64,000 nt of DNA, from assembly GCF_003932955.1 (NCBI RefSeq), contig NZ_QOVY01000001.1, positions 186,001-250,000 on the forward strand, in the 5' to 3' direction. The stretch comes from Chryseobacterium sp. SC28 (GTDB lineage: Bacteria; Bacteroidota; Bacteroidia; Flavobacteriales; Weeksellaceae). Below are positions 52,529 through 63,614 of this stretch, piece after piece (the first letter of the stretch is position 1; each line of letters opens with the position of its first letter). Under the pieces are notes generated by a model. It did not search any database. It worked only from the letters and a program-made list of their open reading frames with translations, and was not told where the DNA came from. Position numbers and translations under genes: made by a program.

Positions 52529-53755
52529 TTATAAAATTTTAATTATTTGATTTGCAATTCTTTCAACTAATGTTGTAGTTACAGAATTTCCTGCTTGCAT
52601 ATAAAGTTTACTATTTGCAAGTTTTGGAATAATATATTTTTCAATTGGATAACCTTGAAAAGCAAAACATTCTTTTGGTGTAAGCTTTCTGATTCCAAAA
52701 TCATCTTTTATCAATGGAACATTATGACCACCAGAACCCATATTTGCGGTTAATGTTGGACAAAGATTGCTTTTGTTTTCTCTTGCATAAACTCTTCTCC
52801 ATTGATAAACTGTATCTTTTGAAATCATTGTTTTTACTAATTCAGGATAATATTGATGGTCTTTTTTGTAATAAAAAATATCATCTTGTTTTTCTTTATC
52901 CACAAAATCGTGAATTGTTTTTGTTAATTTGATTGGTTTAGGAAACTCAAATTTCGCATAATTTTTCACTTGTTTTGGATCAAAAGCAACGATAAAAATT
53001 CGTTCACGATTTTGTGGAATATTTGCGTAAGTTGCTGTATTAAGAACTTTTGCAAATGTTTTATATCCCAATTTTTGTTCAAGTGTTTCTATGATTGTTT
53101 TAAATGTATTGCCGTTGTCGTGCGAAACGAGATTTTTTACATTTTCTAAAAAAACAACCTTGGGTCTGTGTTTTTCTACAATTTGCTCAATGTCAAAAAA
53201 CAAAGTTCCTCTTGTGTCTGCAAATCCTTTCCGATAACCAGCAATAGAAAATGCTTGGCAAGGGAAGCCCGCACATAAAACATCAAATTTTTCAGGAATA
53301 TAATTTTTGTTTCGCTCTTTTGTTATGTCGCCAAATGGAACTTCTCCAAAATTTTCTCTGTATGTTTTTTGGGCTTCATTATTCCATTCGCTGGTATAAA
53401 CACATTTGCCACCAACATTTTGTAATGCTAATCTAAAACCGCCAATTCCTGCAAAAAGGTCAATAAATTTAAAAAAATACCTTTCAGGAGTTGGAAAAGG
53501 AACGTTTTCAACTTCAAATAAAAGTTGTTGCAAAGCATCTTCTGCAACAATTGACAGTTCAGTTTCAGCTTTTTTATATTCTAAGAAATTTCTTAAAGTA
53601 GAAAGTGCATCTTTTTCGTAATGCTTTTTGATGCCATTATTGTAATTGTGGAGATAATGTGTCAAAACGGCTTTGTCTTCAATGCCTTCAACAAGTCTAA
53701 TTTGATAGTTATTGCCATCAAATTCATTAACACTTATTGTCTCTTTTAATCTCAT
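52529..53755 (-). CDS. DNA (cytosine-5-)-methyltransferase of a type II restriction-modification system
   Basis: Methylates C5 of cytosine in a specific sequence, protecting host DNA. The start at 53755 gives 408 residues. After a ~95-residue N-terminal extension the motifs are all intact: I FIDLFAGIGGFRLAL, IV AGFPCQAFS with catalytic C166, VI FLENVKNL, VIII IPQNRERIFIV, the target-recognition region (~270-340), IX RKLTPKECFAFQGYP, and X QAGNSV. Codons are AT-rich relative to the neighbours. First gene of the island; the small gene and the endonuclease follow. Confidence 0.95.
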   Translation of the reverse strand: MRLKETISVNEFDGNNYQIRLVEGIEDKAVLTHYLHNYNNGIKKHYEKDALSTLRNFLEYKKAETELSIVAEDALQQLLFEVENVPFPTPERYFFKFIDLFAGIGGFRLALQNVGGKCVYTSEWNNEAQKTYRENFGEVPFGDITKERNKNYIPEKFDVLCAGFPCQAFSIAGYRKGFADTRGTLFFDIEQIVEKHRPKVVFLENVKNLVSHDNGNTFKTIIETLEQKLGYKTFAKVLNTATYANIPQNRERIFIVAFDPKQVKNYAKFEFPKPIKLTKTIHDFVDKEKQDDIFYYKKDHQYYPELVKTMISKDTVYQWRRVYARENKSNLCPTLTANMGSGGHNVPLIKDDFGIRKLTPKECFAFQGYPIEKYIIPKLANSKLYMQAGNSVTTTLVERIANQIIKIL

Positions 53756-53840
53756 TATTTTGTAACTAAAACTTGAAAGAAAGTTAAGAAAAATCAAGTA
53801 ATTTTTGCGATCTAATTATTATATGTCATCTGCTTTTTAT

Positions 53841-54746
53841 CTATTTCCACTTATTCCATTTGCTGTCGATGTCTTTGGGCGCAAAGGTACTCATCAAAGT
53901 TCTGAGTTCGCTGATGTTGACCGAGGCATTGTTTCCATAATTGAAAATATTGAAGATCTCGGTGCTTTTGGTTTCCAGAAAAATATTGAAGGGATAGTTC
54001 ATCTGAAAATTGTTTTCATAAAACCTCAGCTGCAATAGCGATTCTGCAATGGTTTTTTTTGCCGTCGACGGATCTGCTTTGGCCAAATTATCGAGGCCGG
54101 CGCGATGGTAGCTGTAATAGACCGTCCGCAGTGTAGAACTGTTTTCGTTTTGCAATCCGGAGATCAGCGCGCCCCGATTTCTCTGGCTCTCGATTTGGTT
54201 CCAACCTTCGTAGTTTTGATTCTGAGAATTTTGTGCCACTTTCAGGGCTTTGTCAAACCACGGCTGTCCGCCTTTTAGCTGGAAACTGTCGCCATCGTAG
54301 CCCAAGATCAGATAGACGTAGAAGCTGATGACGTCGATGAGGTTTTTGCCGGAAAACTGTCTTTCGTTGAAGACCAGATTTTCGTTTTCGTTGTATTCAA
54401 AAGCAAAATTGGTGTCGTTGATATTGATCAAAGGCGATTCGTATTGGGTATTGAAAACAGGGCGAGTGGCCTGCACCACCAAACTTCCTTTGAAACTATT
54501 ACTGGATGGGCGTTCGGAAATGACCATTGCAAAGTTGCATTTTATTTTTTCGAAGTTTTGAAGTTTCTTACCTGTCCAGCTCGTATTATTGATGAAATCG
54601 CGCAAGGATTTTTCCAACGTACGGAAAACCTGCGTATTGCTGCCCGCAATCTGCTGGGAGTTGATCTGCACATTGGCCAAAAGCTCCTGCGAAAAGGCAG
54701 TTTGGGCGAAGAACAGAGCACAAATGATATAGAATAGTTTTTTCAT
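53841..54746 (-). CDS. DUF4835 family exported protein
   Basis: A 301-residue protein with signal peptide MKKLFYIICALFFAQTAFSQ. Typical segments are ELLANVQINSQQIAGSNTQVFRTLE, DFINNTSWTG, and YVYLILGYDGDSFQLKGG, ending in LRTLMSTFAPKDIDSKWNKWK. The family is confined to Bacteroidota and has no known function; it regularly lies next to coaBC and recN. It is probably periplasmic or outer-membrane associated and may contribute to envelope assembly, given bamD in the same gene run (inference). Confidence 0.9.
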   Translation of the reverse strand: MKKLFYIICALFFAQTAFSQELLANVQINSQQIAGSNTQVFRTLEKSLRDFINNTSWTGKKLQNFEKIKCNFAMVISERPSSNSFKGSLVVQATRPVFNTQYESPLININDTNFAFEYNENENLVFNERQFSGKNLIDVISFYVYLILGYDGDSFQLKGGQPWFDKALKVAQNSQNQNYEGWNQIESQRNRGALISGLQNENSSTLRTVYYSYHRAGLDNLAKADPSTAKKTIAESLLQLRFYENNFQMNYPFNIFLETKSTEIFNIFNYGNNASVNISELRTLMSTFAPKDIDSKWNKWK

Positions 54747-54860
54747 TCGGGATTCAAAATGTTTGTAAATTTAGGGAAAACTATGTCAATATGAGTTAGC
54801 GCTTGCCCAAAATTTCTTTGATATTATTTCACCAATTACAACGGAAAATCGGCTTTTTTC

Positions 54861-56051
54861 TTACAATTTTTCTTCAATAAAGTCTAAGATGTCTTTTGCC
54901 ACCGCTTCTTTTGATTTTAAAGAAAAGGATCGCTCTTCTGCCGGCGTGAAGATTTTGATTTTATTGGTTGTGTTTGCAAATCCCGCACCTTCGTCCCGAA
55001 GCGAGTTTAGGACGATCATATCAAGATTTTTCCTAATCAATTTTTCCTTTGCATTTTGCTCTTCATTTTGAGTTTCCAGCGCGAAGCCCACGAGAAACTG
55101 TTTGGACTTTTTTTCGCCCATTGTTCCGAGGATATCTTTATTTTTGATTAATTCGATGGTGAGTTCGCTTTCATTTTTCTTAATTTTCTCCGTTGCCTTT
55201 ACTTTCGGTGCATAATCTGCCACTGCGGCGCTCATTATCGCAACATCCACAATTTCATAATATTGGAAAACCTCGTCAAACATTTCTTGTGCCGAGGTCA
55301 CGTGGAGAAGTGTAATATTTTTAGCAGCGATTTTTTCAGCCGACGGCCCTGAAATCAAAATGACTTCTGCGCCTCGTCTGGCGGCTTCTTTAGCCAAATC
55401 AAAACCCATTTTTCCGGAAGAATGATTGCCGATAAACCGCACAGGATCTATGTTTTCATAAGTTGGTCCGGCGGTGATTAAGAATTTCTTTCCGGAAAAG
55501 CTTTCCGCATCGGAAAATTGCTTTTCTAAAACGGAGAGAATTGTGGACGGTTCTGCCAATCTGCCTTGTCCGACAAGTCCGCTGGCCAGTTCTCCAAATT
55601 CTGCCGGGATGATTTGGTGTCCGAAACTTTCAGCAGTTTGTAAATTGCGGATTACAGTGGGGTGGGCATACATATCGAGATCCATAGCCGGTGCGATCAC
55701 GACGGGGCATTTTGCCGACATATAAACGGCCATTAGAAAATTGTCGCAGATTCCTGATGAAATTTTGGCTAAGGTGTTGGCCGTGCAAGGCGCAATCAGC
55801 ATCAGATCTGCCCACAGAGCCAGTTCCACGTGGTTGTTCCACGTTTTGTTTTCGTCATAAAAATTGGTATAGACTTTATTCTTTGAAAGCGTAGAAAGCG
55901 TAAGCGCCGATACAAAATCTGTTGCAGATTTCGTCATTACAATTTTTACTTCTGCACCCGATTTTAGAAGATCGCGAACGAGAAAGTTCATTTTGTAAGC
56001 AGCGATTCCGCCGGTAATTCCAAGGATTATTTTTTTGCCTTGCAAGCTCAT
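54861..56051 (-). CDS. coaBC: bifunctional phosphopantothenoylcysteine decarboxylase/phosphopantothenate--cysteine ligase
   Basis: Two consecutive steps of coenzyme A synthesis in one protein. The start at 56051 (MSLQGKKIILGITGGIAAYK) gives 396 residues. The N-terminal CoaC flavin domain has GITGGIAAYK, APCTANTLAKISSGICDN with the active Cys-containing loop, and MDLDMYAHPTV. The CoaB domain has ITAGPTYENIDPVRFIGNHSSGKMG, SAAVADYAPK, KNKDIL, and VGFALETQNE. The longer frame to 56099 is rejected as the family starts at MSLQGK. Expressed downstream of rpoZ. Confidence 0.96.
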   Translation of the reverse strand: MSLQGKKIILGITGGIAAYKMNFLVRDLLKSGAEVKIVMTKSATDFVSALTLSTLSKNKVYTNFYDENKTWNNHVELALWADLMLIAPCTANTLAKISSGICDNFLMAVYMSAKCPVVIAPAMDLDMYAHPTVIRNLQTAESFGHQIIPAEFGELASGLVGQGRLAEPSTILSVLEKQFSDAESFSGKKFLITAGPTYENIDPVRFIGNHSSGKMGFDLAKEAARRGAEVILISGPSAEKIAAKNITLLHVTSAQEMFDEVFQYYEIVDVAIMSAAVADYAPKVKATEKIKKNESELTIELIKNKDILGTMGEKKSKQFLVGFALETQNEEQNAKEKLIRKNLDMIVLNSLRDEGAGFANTTNKIKIFTPAEERSFSLKSKEAVAKDILDFIEEKL

Positions 56052-56098
56052 TTTTGAGGTGATTTTTATTAACGAAAGTATTAATAATTTTGGTAACA

Positions 56099-56141
56099 AA
56101 AAAACCGTCTTGCAAAGTAACGCTTTAGCAAGACGGTTTTA
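56099..56141 (-). terminator. intrinsic terminator after rpoZ
   Basis: On the minus strand AAAACCGTCTTGC pairs perfectly with GCAAGACGGTTTT, followed by Ts. It lies between rpoZ and coaBC. Confidence 0.85.
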
Positions 56142-56160
56142 ATATTTTCGAATCGGAGGA

Positions 56161-56484
56161 TTAATTTTGCTCGTCGGTCTTTCTGTAATAGATCTCATCG
56201 TCCAGCCATTCTCGGATTGCAATGGAGGTTGGCTTGGGCAATTTTTCGTAATGCTTGGAGATTTCTATCTGCTCTCTGTTTTCAAAAACTTCTTCCAGCG
56301 TAGAGTTGTGAACAGCGAATTCGTCTAATTTGCTATGCAGTTCTGCGCGAAGTTCGGCATTGATTTGTTCCGCTCTTTTACCCATAATGACGATCGCTTC
56401 GTAGATGCTGGCGGCTTTTTCTTCGATTTTATCTCTGTCGTAAGTGATGGTGCTTATTTCTGCTTTTGTATCTTTAATGCTCAT
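56161..56484 (-). CDS. rpoZ: RNA polymerase omega subunit-like protein
   Basis: A 107-residue protein of the Bacteroidota omega family. SIYEAIVIMGKRAEQINAEL matches the conserved omega helix that clamps the beta' subunit C-terminus (compare xREL/KRAxQI). Position between bamD and coaBC is standard in Flavobacteriia. Own -7 element upstream and a strong terminator downstream. Confidence 0.92.
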   Translation of the reverse strand: MSIKDTKAEISTITYDRDKIEEKAASIYEAIVIMGKRAEQINAELRAELHSKLDEFAVHNSTLEEVFENREQIEISKHYEKLPKPTSIAIREWLDDEIYYRKTDEQN

Positions 56485-56505
56485 TAGACGGATTATTTAG
56501 GATTG

Positions 56506-56513
56506 CAAATATA
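56506..56513 (-). promoter_or_regulatory. -7 promoter element of rpoZ
   Basis: Exact TATATTTG on the minus strand, 21 bases before the ATG at 56484, in the short gap after bamD. Confidence 0.55.
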
Positions 56514-56517
56514 CAAA

Positions 56518-57510
56518 TTATCTTTTAAACCTGAAAGTCGCTTGAGGTTCCGGCGCATTAATCTTTGCGCTGTCTCTTCTCGCAATTTCGGCGGACTTTT
56601 GCATTTTAATTTGATGGGTTTCCTGTGCCAACTCTTTTTTCTCAGTTTCTTTGGTATCTGCGTTTTTTACTTTTTCTTCATATTCTGCTTTTCTTTTCTC
56701 GACTTCCGTCTCTAATTGGGCAAATTTGACTTTCTCGGCTTCCAATTTTACGGAAAGATCGTCTGCCGTTTTAGAATATTCGGAATTTGGCAGTTCGTTC
56801 GCTACTCTTTTGGCATAAGATGCCGCAGCGTTTAGTCGTTCTTTTTTCAGGTCATAAACAGAGTTGACGGCCAATTCATATTTGGATTTCATAACATAAT
56901 CGTAGATCTTCGGCCGCAGCTTGGTAGCGGGAAAATCCTCCAAGACGTTTTCGAAAGCCACAATAGCCGCTTTATATTCGCCCATTTTGTAGTATTGTTT
57001 CGCATTTTCGAAGGCTTTGAACTCCAATTTGTAAGTGAGCTCATCCACCAGCTGATTGATATTTTTGGCACGCTCAGAATCAGGAAATTCGTTCAAAAAA
57101 TTTTGCAATTCCGTAATGGCAGATTCTGTATTGCTCTGATCCAGATTATACTGCAAAGAGCCTTCATAATAGCACAGTGCCGCCAGATAAGCCGCTTCTT
57201 CTTTGCGTGGATCTTGCGGGAAACTGATGACAAAGTTCTTGAATTGGTTGGCTGCCAATCTGTAATTTTTGTCATAATAATTGGCATAAGCTGAATTGAA
57301 AACCACATTGGGCGCATCATCGGTGCCAGCCACCAAATTGGGTAGGCGGTCATACAGCGCCAAGGCATCGGTCCATTTTTTCTTCGCAAATTTGTCGTTT
57401 GCAACTTTTAATATAAAATCTTTATCGGCACTCTTCATCGCCTGGTCCATTTCTGTTTTGCAAGACAGCAAAATTACAGACAACACTATTAAACTAATAT
57501 ATTCCTTCAT
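56518..57510 (-). CDS. bamD: outer membrane protein assembly factor BamD
   Basis: Lipoprotein of the BAM complex that inserts beta-barrel proteins into the outer membrane. It has 330 residues. The signal peptide ends in LLSC with C17 as the lipidated residue. Tetratricopeptide-like repeats cover ~30-240 (FAKKKWTDALALYDRLP, AANQFKNFVISFPQDPRKEEAAYLAALCYYEGS, FENAKQYYKMGEYKAAIVAFENVLEDFP). The C-terminal ~80 residues are a charged Lys/Glu coiled coil, an extension usual in Bacteroidota. First gene of the bamD-rpoZ-coaBC-DUF4835 run. Confidence 0.94.
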   Translation of the reverse strand: MKEYISLIVLSVILLSCKTEMDQAMKSADKDFILKVANDKFAKKKWTDALALYDRLPNLVAGTDDAPNVVFNSAYANYYDKNYRLAANQFKNFVISFPQDPRKEEAAYLAALCYYEGSLQYNLDQSNTESAITELQNFLNEFPDSERAKNINQLVDELTYKLEFKAFENAKQYYKMGEYKAAIVAFENVLEDFPATKLRPKIYDYVMKSKYELAVNSVYDLKKERLNAAASYAKRVANELPNSEYSKTADDLSVKLEAEKVKFAQLETEVEKRKAEYEEKVKNADTKETEKKELAQETHQIKMQKSAEIARRDSAKINAPEPQATFRFKR

Positions 57511-57554
57511 AATTCCCGTCAGAATAAATCTGACCTTTGATTGTAATTAATCTG

Positions 57555-57562
57555 CAAAATTA
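57555..57562 (-). promoter_or_regulatory. -7 promoter element of bamD
   Basis: Exact TAATTTTG on the minus strand, 44 bases before the ATG at 57510. Confidence 0.55.
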
Positions 57563-57709
57563 AAACTTTTTTTTTCAAAACTTTTTTTTTATGAAAGATT
57601 AACGTTTTCTTTTTGCCCACTGAAGAATAAGGCGGGACGAATTATGGATCTCCACAATATATAAGTTCCATTATCTGATCCGTCGCTTCTGACATCTCAA
57701 TAAATAGTG

Positions 57710-57717
57710 TAATTTTG
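57710..57717 (+). promoter_or_regulatory. -7 promoter element of lepA
   Basis: Exact TAATTTTG, 18 bases before the ATG at 57736, giving a short leader. Confidence 0.55.
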
Positions 57718-57735
57718 CAAATTACAAGATTTTAA

Positions 57736-59532
57736 ATGAAAAACATAAGAAATTTCTGCATCATTGCACATATCGATCACGGTAAAAGTACTTTGGCAGA
57801 TCGCCTTTTGGAATATACCCACACCGTAACTTCCCGAGAATTGCAAGCGCAAACCCTCGATGATATGGATTTGGAAAAAGAACGGGGAATTACCATAAAA
57901 TCCCACGCCATCCAAATGGATTATGAATACAAAGGCGAAAAATATATACTCAATCTTATCGATACCCCTGGTCACGTGGATTTTTCTTACGAAGTTTCCC
58001 GTTCTATCGCCGCTTGCGAGGGAGCGCTTCTCATTGTGGATGCCGCGCAAAGCATTCAGGCACAGACGATTAGCAACCTTTATTTGGCTTTAGAAAATGA
58101 CTTGGAAATCATTCCGATTCTCAATAAAATTGATCTGCCCTCTGCCAATCCGGAAGAAGTGACAGACGAGATTATGAATCTTATCGGTTGCAAATACGAA
58201 GACGTTTTGCGCGTTTCCGGAAAGACGGGCGAAGGCGTTTATCATCTTTTGGAGCAAATCGTGGAGAGAATTCCGCCTCCGAAAGGAGATGAAAATGCAC
58301 CGCTTCAAGCCCTGATTTTTGACTCTGTTTATAATCCATTTCGTGGAATTGAAGCTTATTTCAAAGTGGTGAACGGCAAGATTTCTAAGGGAGAAAAAGT
58401 GAAGTTTATGGCAACCGGCAAAGTGTATGAAGCCGATGAAGTAGGAACGCTGAAGTTAAAACAGGTTCCAAAATCTACCATCCACTGTGGCGATGTAGGC
58501 TATATCATTTCCGGAATTAAAGACGCCAGAGAAGTGAAAGTAGGAGACACCATTACCTCGATGGCAAATCCGGCAACCGAGGCGATAGATGGTTTTGAGG
58601 ATGTAAAACCGATGGTTTTCGCAGGAATTTATCCTATAGAATCCGAAGATTTCGAAGAATTGAGATTGTCTTTGGAAAAATTGAGATTGAATGATGCTTC
58701 TCTCGTCTTCGAGCCCGAAAGTTCTGCGGCGCTGGGTTTTGGTTTCCGTTGTGGTTTCTTGGGAATGCTGCACATGGAAATCGTACAGGAGCGTCTGGAA
58801 AGAGAATTCAATATGAACGTCATTACCACTGTTCCGAACGTTTCTTACATTGGCTACACCAAAAAAGAACCAAATAAACCGATTCTCATCAATAATCCGT
58901 CGGAATTGCCGGATCCAAGCATTTTGGATCGCGTGGAAGAACCTTATATCAAAGCGACCATCATCACCAAATCTGATTTTGTAGGTTCGGTGATGACGCT
59001 TTGCATAGAAAAACGCGGCGAAATTGTCAATCAGTCCTACCTTACCGCAGACCGCGTAGAATTGGCATTCAATATGCCTTTGGCCGAAGTGGTTTTCGAT
59101 TTTTATGACCGATTAAAATCGATTTCCAAAGGCTATGCGTCTTTTGATTATCATCCTATTGGTTTCCGACCGTCAAAGTTGGTAAAAATGGACATTTTGA
59201 TTAATGGTGATATGGTGGATGCTCTTTCTTCGTTAATTCACGATAGCAATGCGTATTATATCGGGAAAAAAATGTGCGAAAAACTGAGAGAATTGATTCC
59301 TCGCCAACAGTTTGATATTGCTATTCAGGCAGCGCTTGGTGCAAAGGTAATTGCCCGAGAAAATGTGAAAGCGCTAAGAAAAGACGTTACCGCAAAATGT
59401 TATGGTGGGGATATTTCCAGAAAGCGCAAACTTTTGGAAAAACAGAAAGAAGGAAAGAAAAAGATGAAACAAATCGGCAGAGTGGAGGTTCCACAGTCTG
59501 CATTTATGGCAGTTTTGAAGTTGAACGATTAA
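57736..59532 (+). CDS. lepA: elongation factor 4 (LepA)
   Basis: Ribosome-dependent GTPase that promotes back-translocation or ribosome assembly. It has 598 residues, the standard length. G1 is [16 protein letters not shown]3 is DTPGHVDF, and G4 is NKIDLP. It is followed by elongation-factor domains [39 protein letters not shown], and the LepA-specific C-terminal domain ([40 protein letters not shown]). Confidence 0.98.
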   Translation: MKNIRNFCIIAHIDHGKSTLADRLLEYTHTVTSRELQAQTLDDMDLEKERGITIKSHAIQMDYEYKGEKYILNLIDTPGHVDFSYEVSRSIAACEGALLIVDAAQSIQAQTISNLYLALENDLEIIPILNKIDLPSANPEEVTDEIMNLIGCKYEDVLRVSGKTGEGVYHLLEQIVERIPPPKGDENAPLQALIFDSVYNPFRGIEAYFKVVNGKISKGEKVKFMATGKVYEADEVGTLKLKQVPKSTIHCGDVGYIISGIKDAREVKVGDTITSMANPATEAIDGFEDVKPMVFAGIYPIESEDFEELRLSLEKLRLNDASLVFEPESSAALGFGFRCGFLGMLHMEIVQERLEREFNMNVITTVPNVSYIGYTKKEPNKPILINNPSELPDPSILDRVEEPYIKATIITKSDFVGSVMTLCIEKRGEIVNQSYLTADRVELAFNMPLAEVVFDFYDRLKSISKGYASFDYHPIGFRPSKLVKMDILINGDMVDALSSLIHDSNAYYIGKKMCEKLRELIPRQQFDIAIQAALGAKVIARENVKALRKDVTAKCYGGDISRKRKLLEKQKEGKKKMKQIGRVEVPQSAFMAVLKLND

Positions 59533-59574
59533 TGGCGTGATTTGCATTTACGCTTGCGTTGCGAAATAAATCTC

Positions 59575-59607
59575 AATCCATTCTGAATTTTCGGGATGGA
59601 TTTTTTT
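59575..59607 (+). terminator. intrinsic terminator of lepA
   Basis: AATCCAT (59575-59581) pairs with ATGGATT (59596-59602), then Ts. Confidence 0.7.
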
Positions 59608-59677
59608 CTGCCGATCCTCCAAAATCTATTTCTTTCTGTCAATGCAAAAAGTATTTGGGTACTTAGCATTAATTAAT

Positions 59678-59711
59678 CAAAAAAAATCCGCCTCAGATCA
59701 TGAGGCGGATT
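59678..59711 (-). terminator. intrinsic terminator of the OmpA-family gene
   Basis: On the minus strand AATCCGCCTCA pairs with TGAGGCGGATT around a 5-base loop, followed by a T-rich tract. Confidence 0.85.
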
Positions 59712-59740
59712 CTATTAATATTTAGAAATTAAATTACTAA

Positions 59741-61216
59741 TTATCTTCTTCTTCTAGTAGGTGTTCTCTTTTTCACTACTTTTTTCTCAACTACCGGAAG
59801 ATCTGATTTTTGAAGAGATTCCCAAGCAGCGCGGTTTACAGCTTCAACTACAACTTTTCTGTCGGCTTGTCTTTCCGCATCAGATGCAGTTTCAGGTACT
59901 TTGGCATCTCGTTCTCCTACTCCGGTTGATTTCAACTTATTAGGATCTACGCCTTGAGCTTCTAGGGCTGCAACTACAGCGGCTGCTCTTTGTCTAGAAA
60001 GTTTCAAGTTATATTCTGCGGAACCTTTTGCGTCTGTATGACCAGTTACTAAGAATTGTCCATCTGTAGATCCTTTAAGGATGCTTGCAGCTTGTGCAAT
60101 CGCACCTGCAGACTCAGGTCTTAGCGTCGCTTTGTTAAAATCAAACAATATGTTGGTAAGAGCACCCGTAGCTTCAAGGGCATATGCTTCAGCCGGTTTT
60201 GGACAACCTTGGTATTCTGCAAGACCAGGGACTGTAGGGCAAGCATCATCTTTGTCTAATACACCATCGCCGTCTGTATCTGGCCAAGGACAACCTTTGT
60301 TTTCTGCTGGACCAGCAACGTCAACACAAGCATCATCTTTGTCTAACACACCGTCTCCGTCTGTATCTGGCCAAGGACAACCGTTATTTTCTTTAGGTCC
60401 TGCTACATCTGGACATTGATCGTCTTTATCTGGAACGCCATCGCCGTCGGTATCAGGACATCCTTGGAATTCCGGTAATCCCGGTGTATCCGGACAAGCA
60501 TCTTCTTTGTCTGGGATGCCGTCTTTATCTCTATCTGTATTTCCGAATCTAAATAATAAGGATGCAGAAGCTTGCCAAAAGTTAGCAACATTGGACTGAT
60601 CTACAGGAGTTGTCACGTAATCTCCTTGAATACCCAAACCAAAGTTTTTAGTCACCCAGAAATTGATACCTGCGCCTGTACTTACGGTAAAATGGTCTGC
60701 TTTTCCTGTGGTGTTATCATCACCATCATAAACATTGTATACTTCTCCGGACTTAGTATCTGTTTGTGGAAAAGTAAGGTTTGTATAATCGTGTCTCAAG
60801 TAGTTGGCACCAACTCTCAAATAAGGATCGAACCAAGACTCTTCGTCCCATAAAAGACCTGCGGCTTTGACCTGAATACCAAGACCGGTCATCAAGAAGA
60901 ACTCTTTGTCCATTCCGAATCTCTTGTTGTCCACGTTACCTACGGTAGTTTGCCAATCTAGCACTAAACCTTTTCCAAGGCTTCTTGCAACCGTCAACTT
61001 AGAAAGTGGCGGTGTAATTAAATACTTCGATACCCCGAATAAGTTTTCTTCAAAATTGTTGAATGAGAACGTATTGCTGAAATTGTTTCTTTGAGCAACG
61101 TGATTCACTCCATGAGCACCTACGCCTATAACCCAAGGATTGGTAGTAGTCTGCGCAAAAACAGAAGAGGCAACAGTAAGTGCCAAAGCTGTAATTCCTA
61201 ATTTTAGATTTTTCAT
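59741..61216 (-). CDS. OmpA-family outer membrane protein with thrombospondin type 3 repeats
   Basis: A 491-residue structural outer-membrane protein. The signal peptide is MKNLKLGITALALTVASSVFAQ. Residues ~23-225 form a beta barrel (VGANYLRHDY, GAGINFWVTKNFGLGIQGDYV, WQASASLLFRFGN). Then come four or five calcium-binding thrombospondin type 3 repeats (DKDGIPDKEDACPD, DTDGDGVPDKDDQCPD and similar, ~230-340), with near-identical DNA copies at 60240-60420. The peptidoglycan-binding OmpA domain (ILFDFNKATLRPESAG, VTGHTDAKGSAEYNLKLSRQRAAAV, KSTGVGERDAKVPE) links outer membrane to cell wall. A basic tail (KKRTPTRRRR) ends the chain. Likely one of the most abundant envelope proteins. Confidence 0.95.
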   Translation of the reverse strand: MKNLKLGITALALTVASSVFAQTTTNPWVIGVGAHGVNHVAQRNNFSNTFSFNNFEENLFGVSKYLITPPLSKLTVARSLGKGLVLDWQTTVGNVDNKRFGMDKEFFLMTGLGIQVKAAGLLWDEESWFDPYLRVGANYLRHDYTNLTFPQTDTKSGEVYNVYDGDDNTTGKADHFTVSTGAGINFWVTKNFGLGIQGDYVTTPVDQSNVANFWQASASLLFRFGNTDRDKDGIPDKEDACPDTPGLPEFQGCPDTDGDGVPDKDDQCPDVAGPKENNGCPWPDTDGDGVLDKDDACVDVAGPAENKGCPWPDTDGDGVLDKDDACPTVPGLAEYQGCPKPAEAYALEATGALTNILFDFNKATLRPESAGAIAQAASILKGSTDGQFLVTGHTDAKGSAEYNLKLSRQRAAAVVAALEAQGVDPNKLKSTGVGERDAKVPETASDAERQADRKVVVEAVNRAAWESLQKSDLPVVEKKVVKKRTPTRRRR

Positions 61217-61283
61217 AGAATTAAATGATTAAATAATTGATAATGCAAAATAAATATAATTTTTCTTTATAAACAAAGTTTTT

Positions 61284-61742
61284 TTAACTTTTCTTTAATA
61301 TCCTCTGGATATTTACTTTATTCTCCCGGTCTTTGATAGCTTCTCGTTTGTCAAACAGTTTTTTGCCCTTTGCCAAGGATATGAGAAGCTTTGCTTTCCC
61401 CCTATCATTTATATAAAGCTTTAGCGGGATTATCGTATTGCCAACATCGTTTAACTTTTTTTTAAGTTTTTGCAATTCGTATTTATGCATTAGCAACTTC
61501 CGTTCCCTTTTTATTTTGTGATTGTAAAAAGTTCCCAATTTATATTCGTCTATCATCATATTAATGATGTACAATTCCCCGTCTATAAACTGACAAAAGC
61601 TTTCCGCGATGGATGCTTTGGAAGAACGCAGAGATTTTATTTCTGTGCCTGTCAAAACTATTCCGGCTTCATATTCTTCCAGTATTTCGTATTCGAAGCG
61701 GGCTCTTTTGTTAAAGATATTTACGGTTTTTTCGATTTTCAT
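61284..61742 (-). CDS. smpB: SsrA-binding protein SmpB
   Basis: Binds tmRNA and brings it to stalled ribosomes for trans-translation. It has 152 residues. NKRARFEYEILEEYEAGIVLTGTEIKSLR, SFCQFIDGELYIINMMIDEY, and KLLMHKYELQKL are conserved, followed by IPLKLYINDRGKAKLLISLAKGKKLFDKREAIKDRE in the tail that enters the decoding site. The tmRNA gene is not in the window. Confidence 0.97.
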   Translation of the reverse strand: MKIEKTVNIFNKRARFEYEILEEYEAGIVLTGTEIKSLRSSKASIAESFCQFIDGELYIINMMIDEYKLGTFYNHKIKRERKLLMHKYELQKLKKKLNDVGNTIIPLKLYINDRGKAKLLISLAKGKKLFDKREAIKDRENKVNIQRILKKS

Positions 61743-61793
61743 TCTGTTAAATTATTATAAGAAGGTGCCATTTATCATCCCAACTTATTTTCG

Positions 61794-63443
<1,650 letters not shown>

Positions 63444-63466
63444 AATAATACCGGCTCTTTCCAAAC

Positions 63467-63506
63467 AGCCCTTTCAGAATTTTGAAATTTGAGAGGGCTT
63501 TTTCGA
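63467..63506 (+). terminator. intrinsic terminator of the ABC-F gene
   Basis: AGCCCTTTC (63467-63475) pairs with GAGAGGGCT (63491-63499, one G-U pair), then T6. Confidence 0.8.
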
Positions 63507-63614
63507 TTCTCGAAATTCAATTCCTCTACAAGGTTTTTTCCTGCTCATATTTATCCCTTAAAATTAAAAATAAATCAAAAACTATTTTTAATTTTAGAAA
63601 AATATATCCACCTT

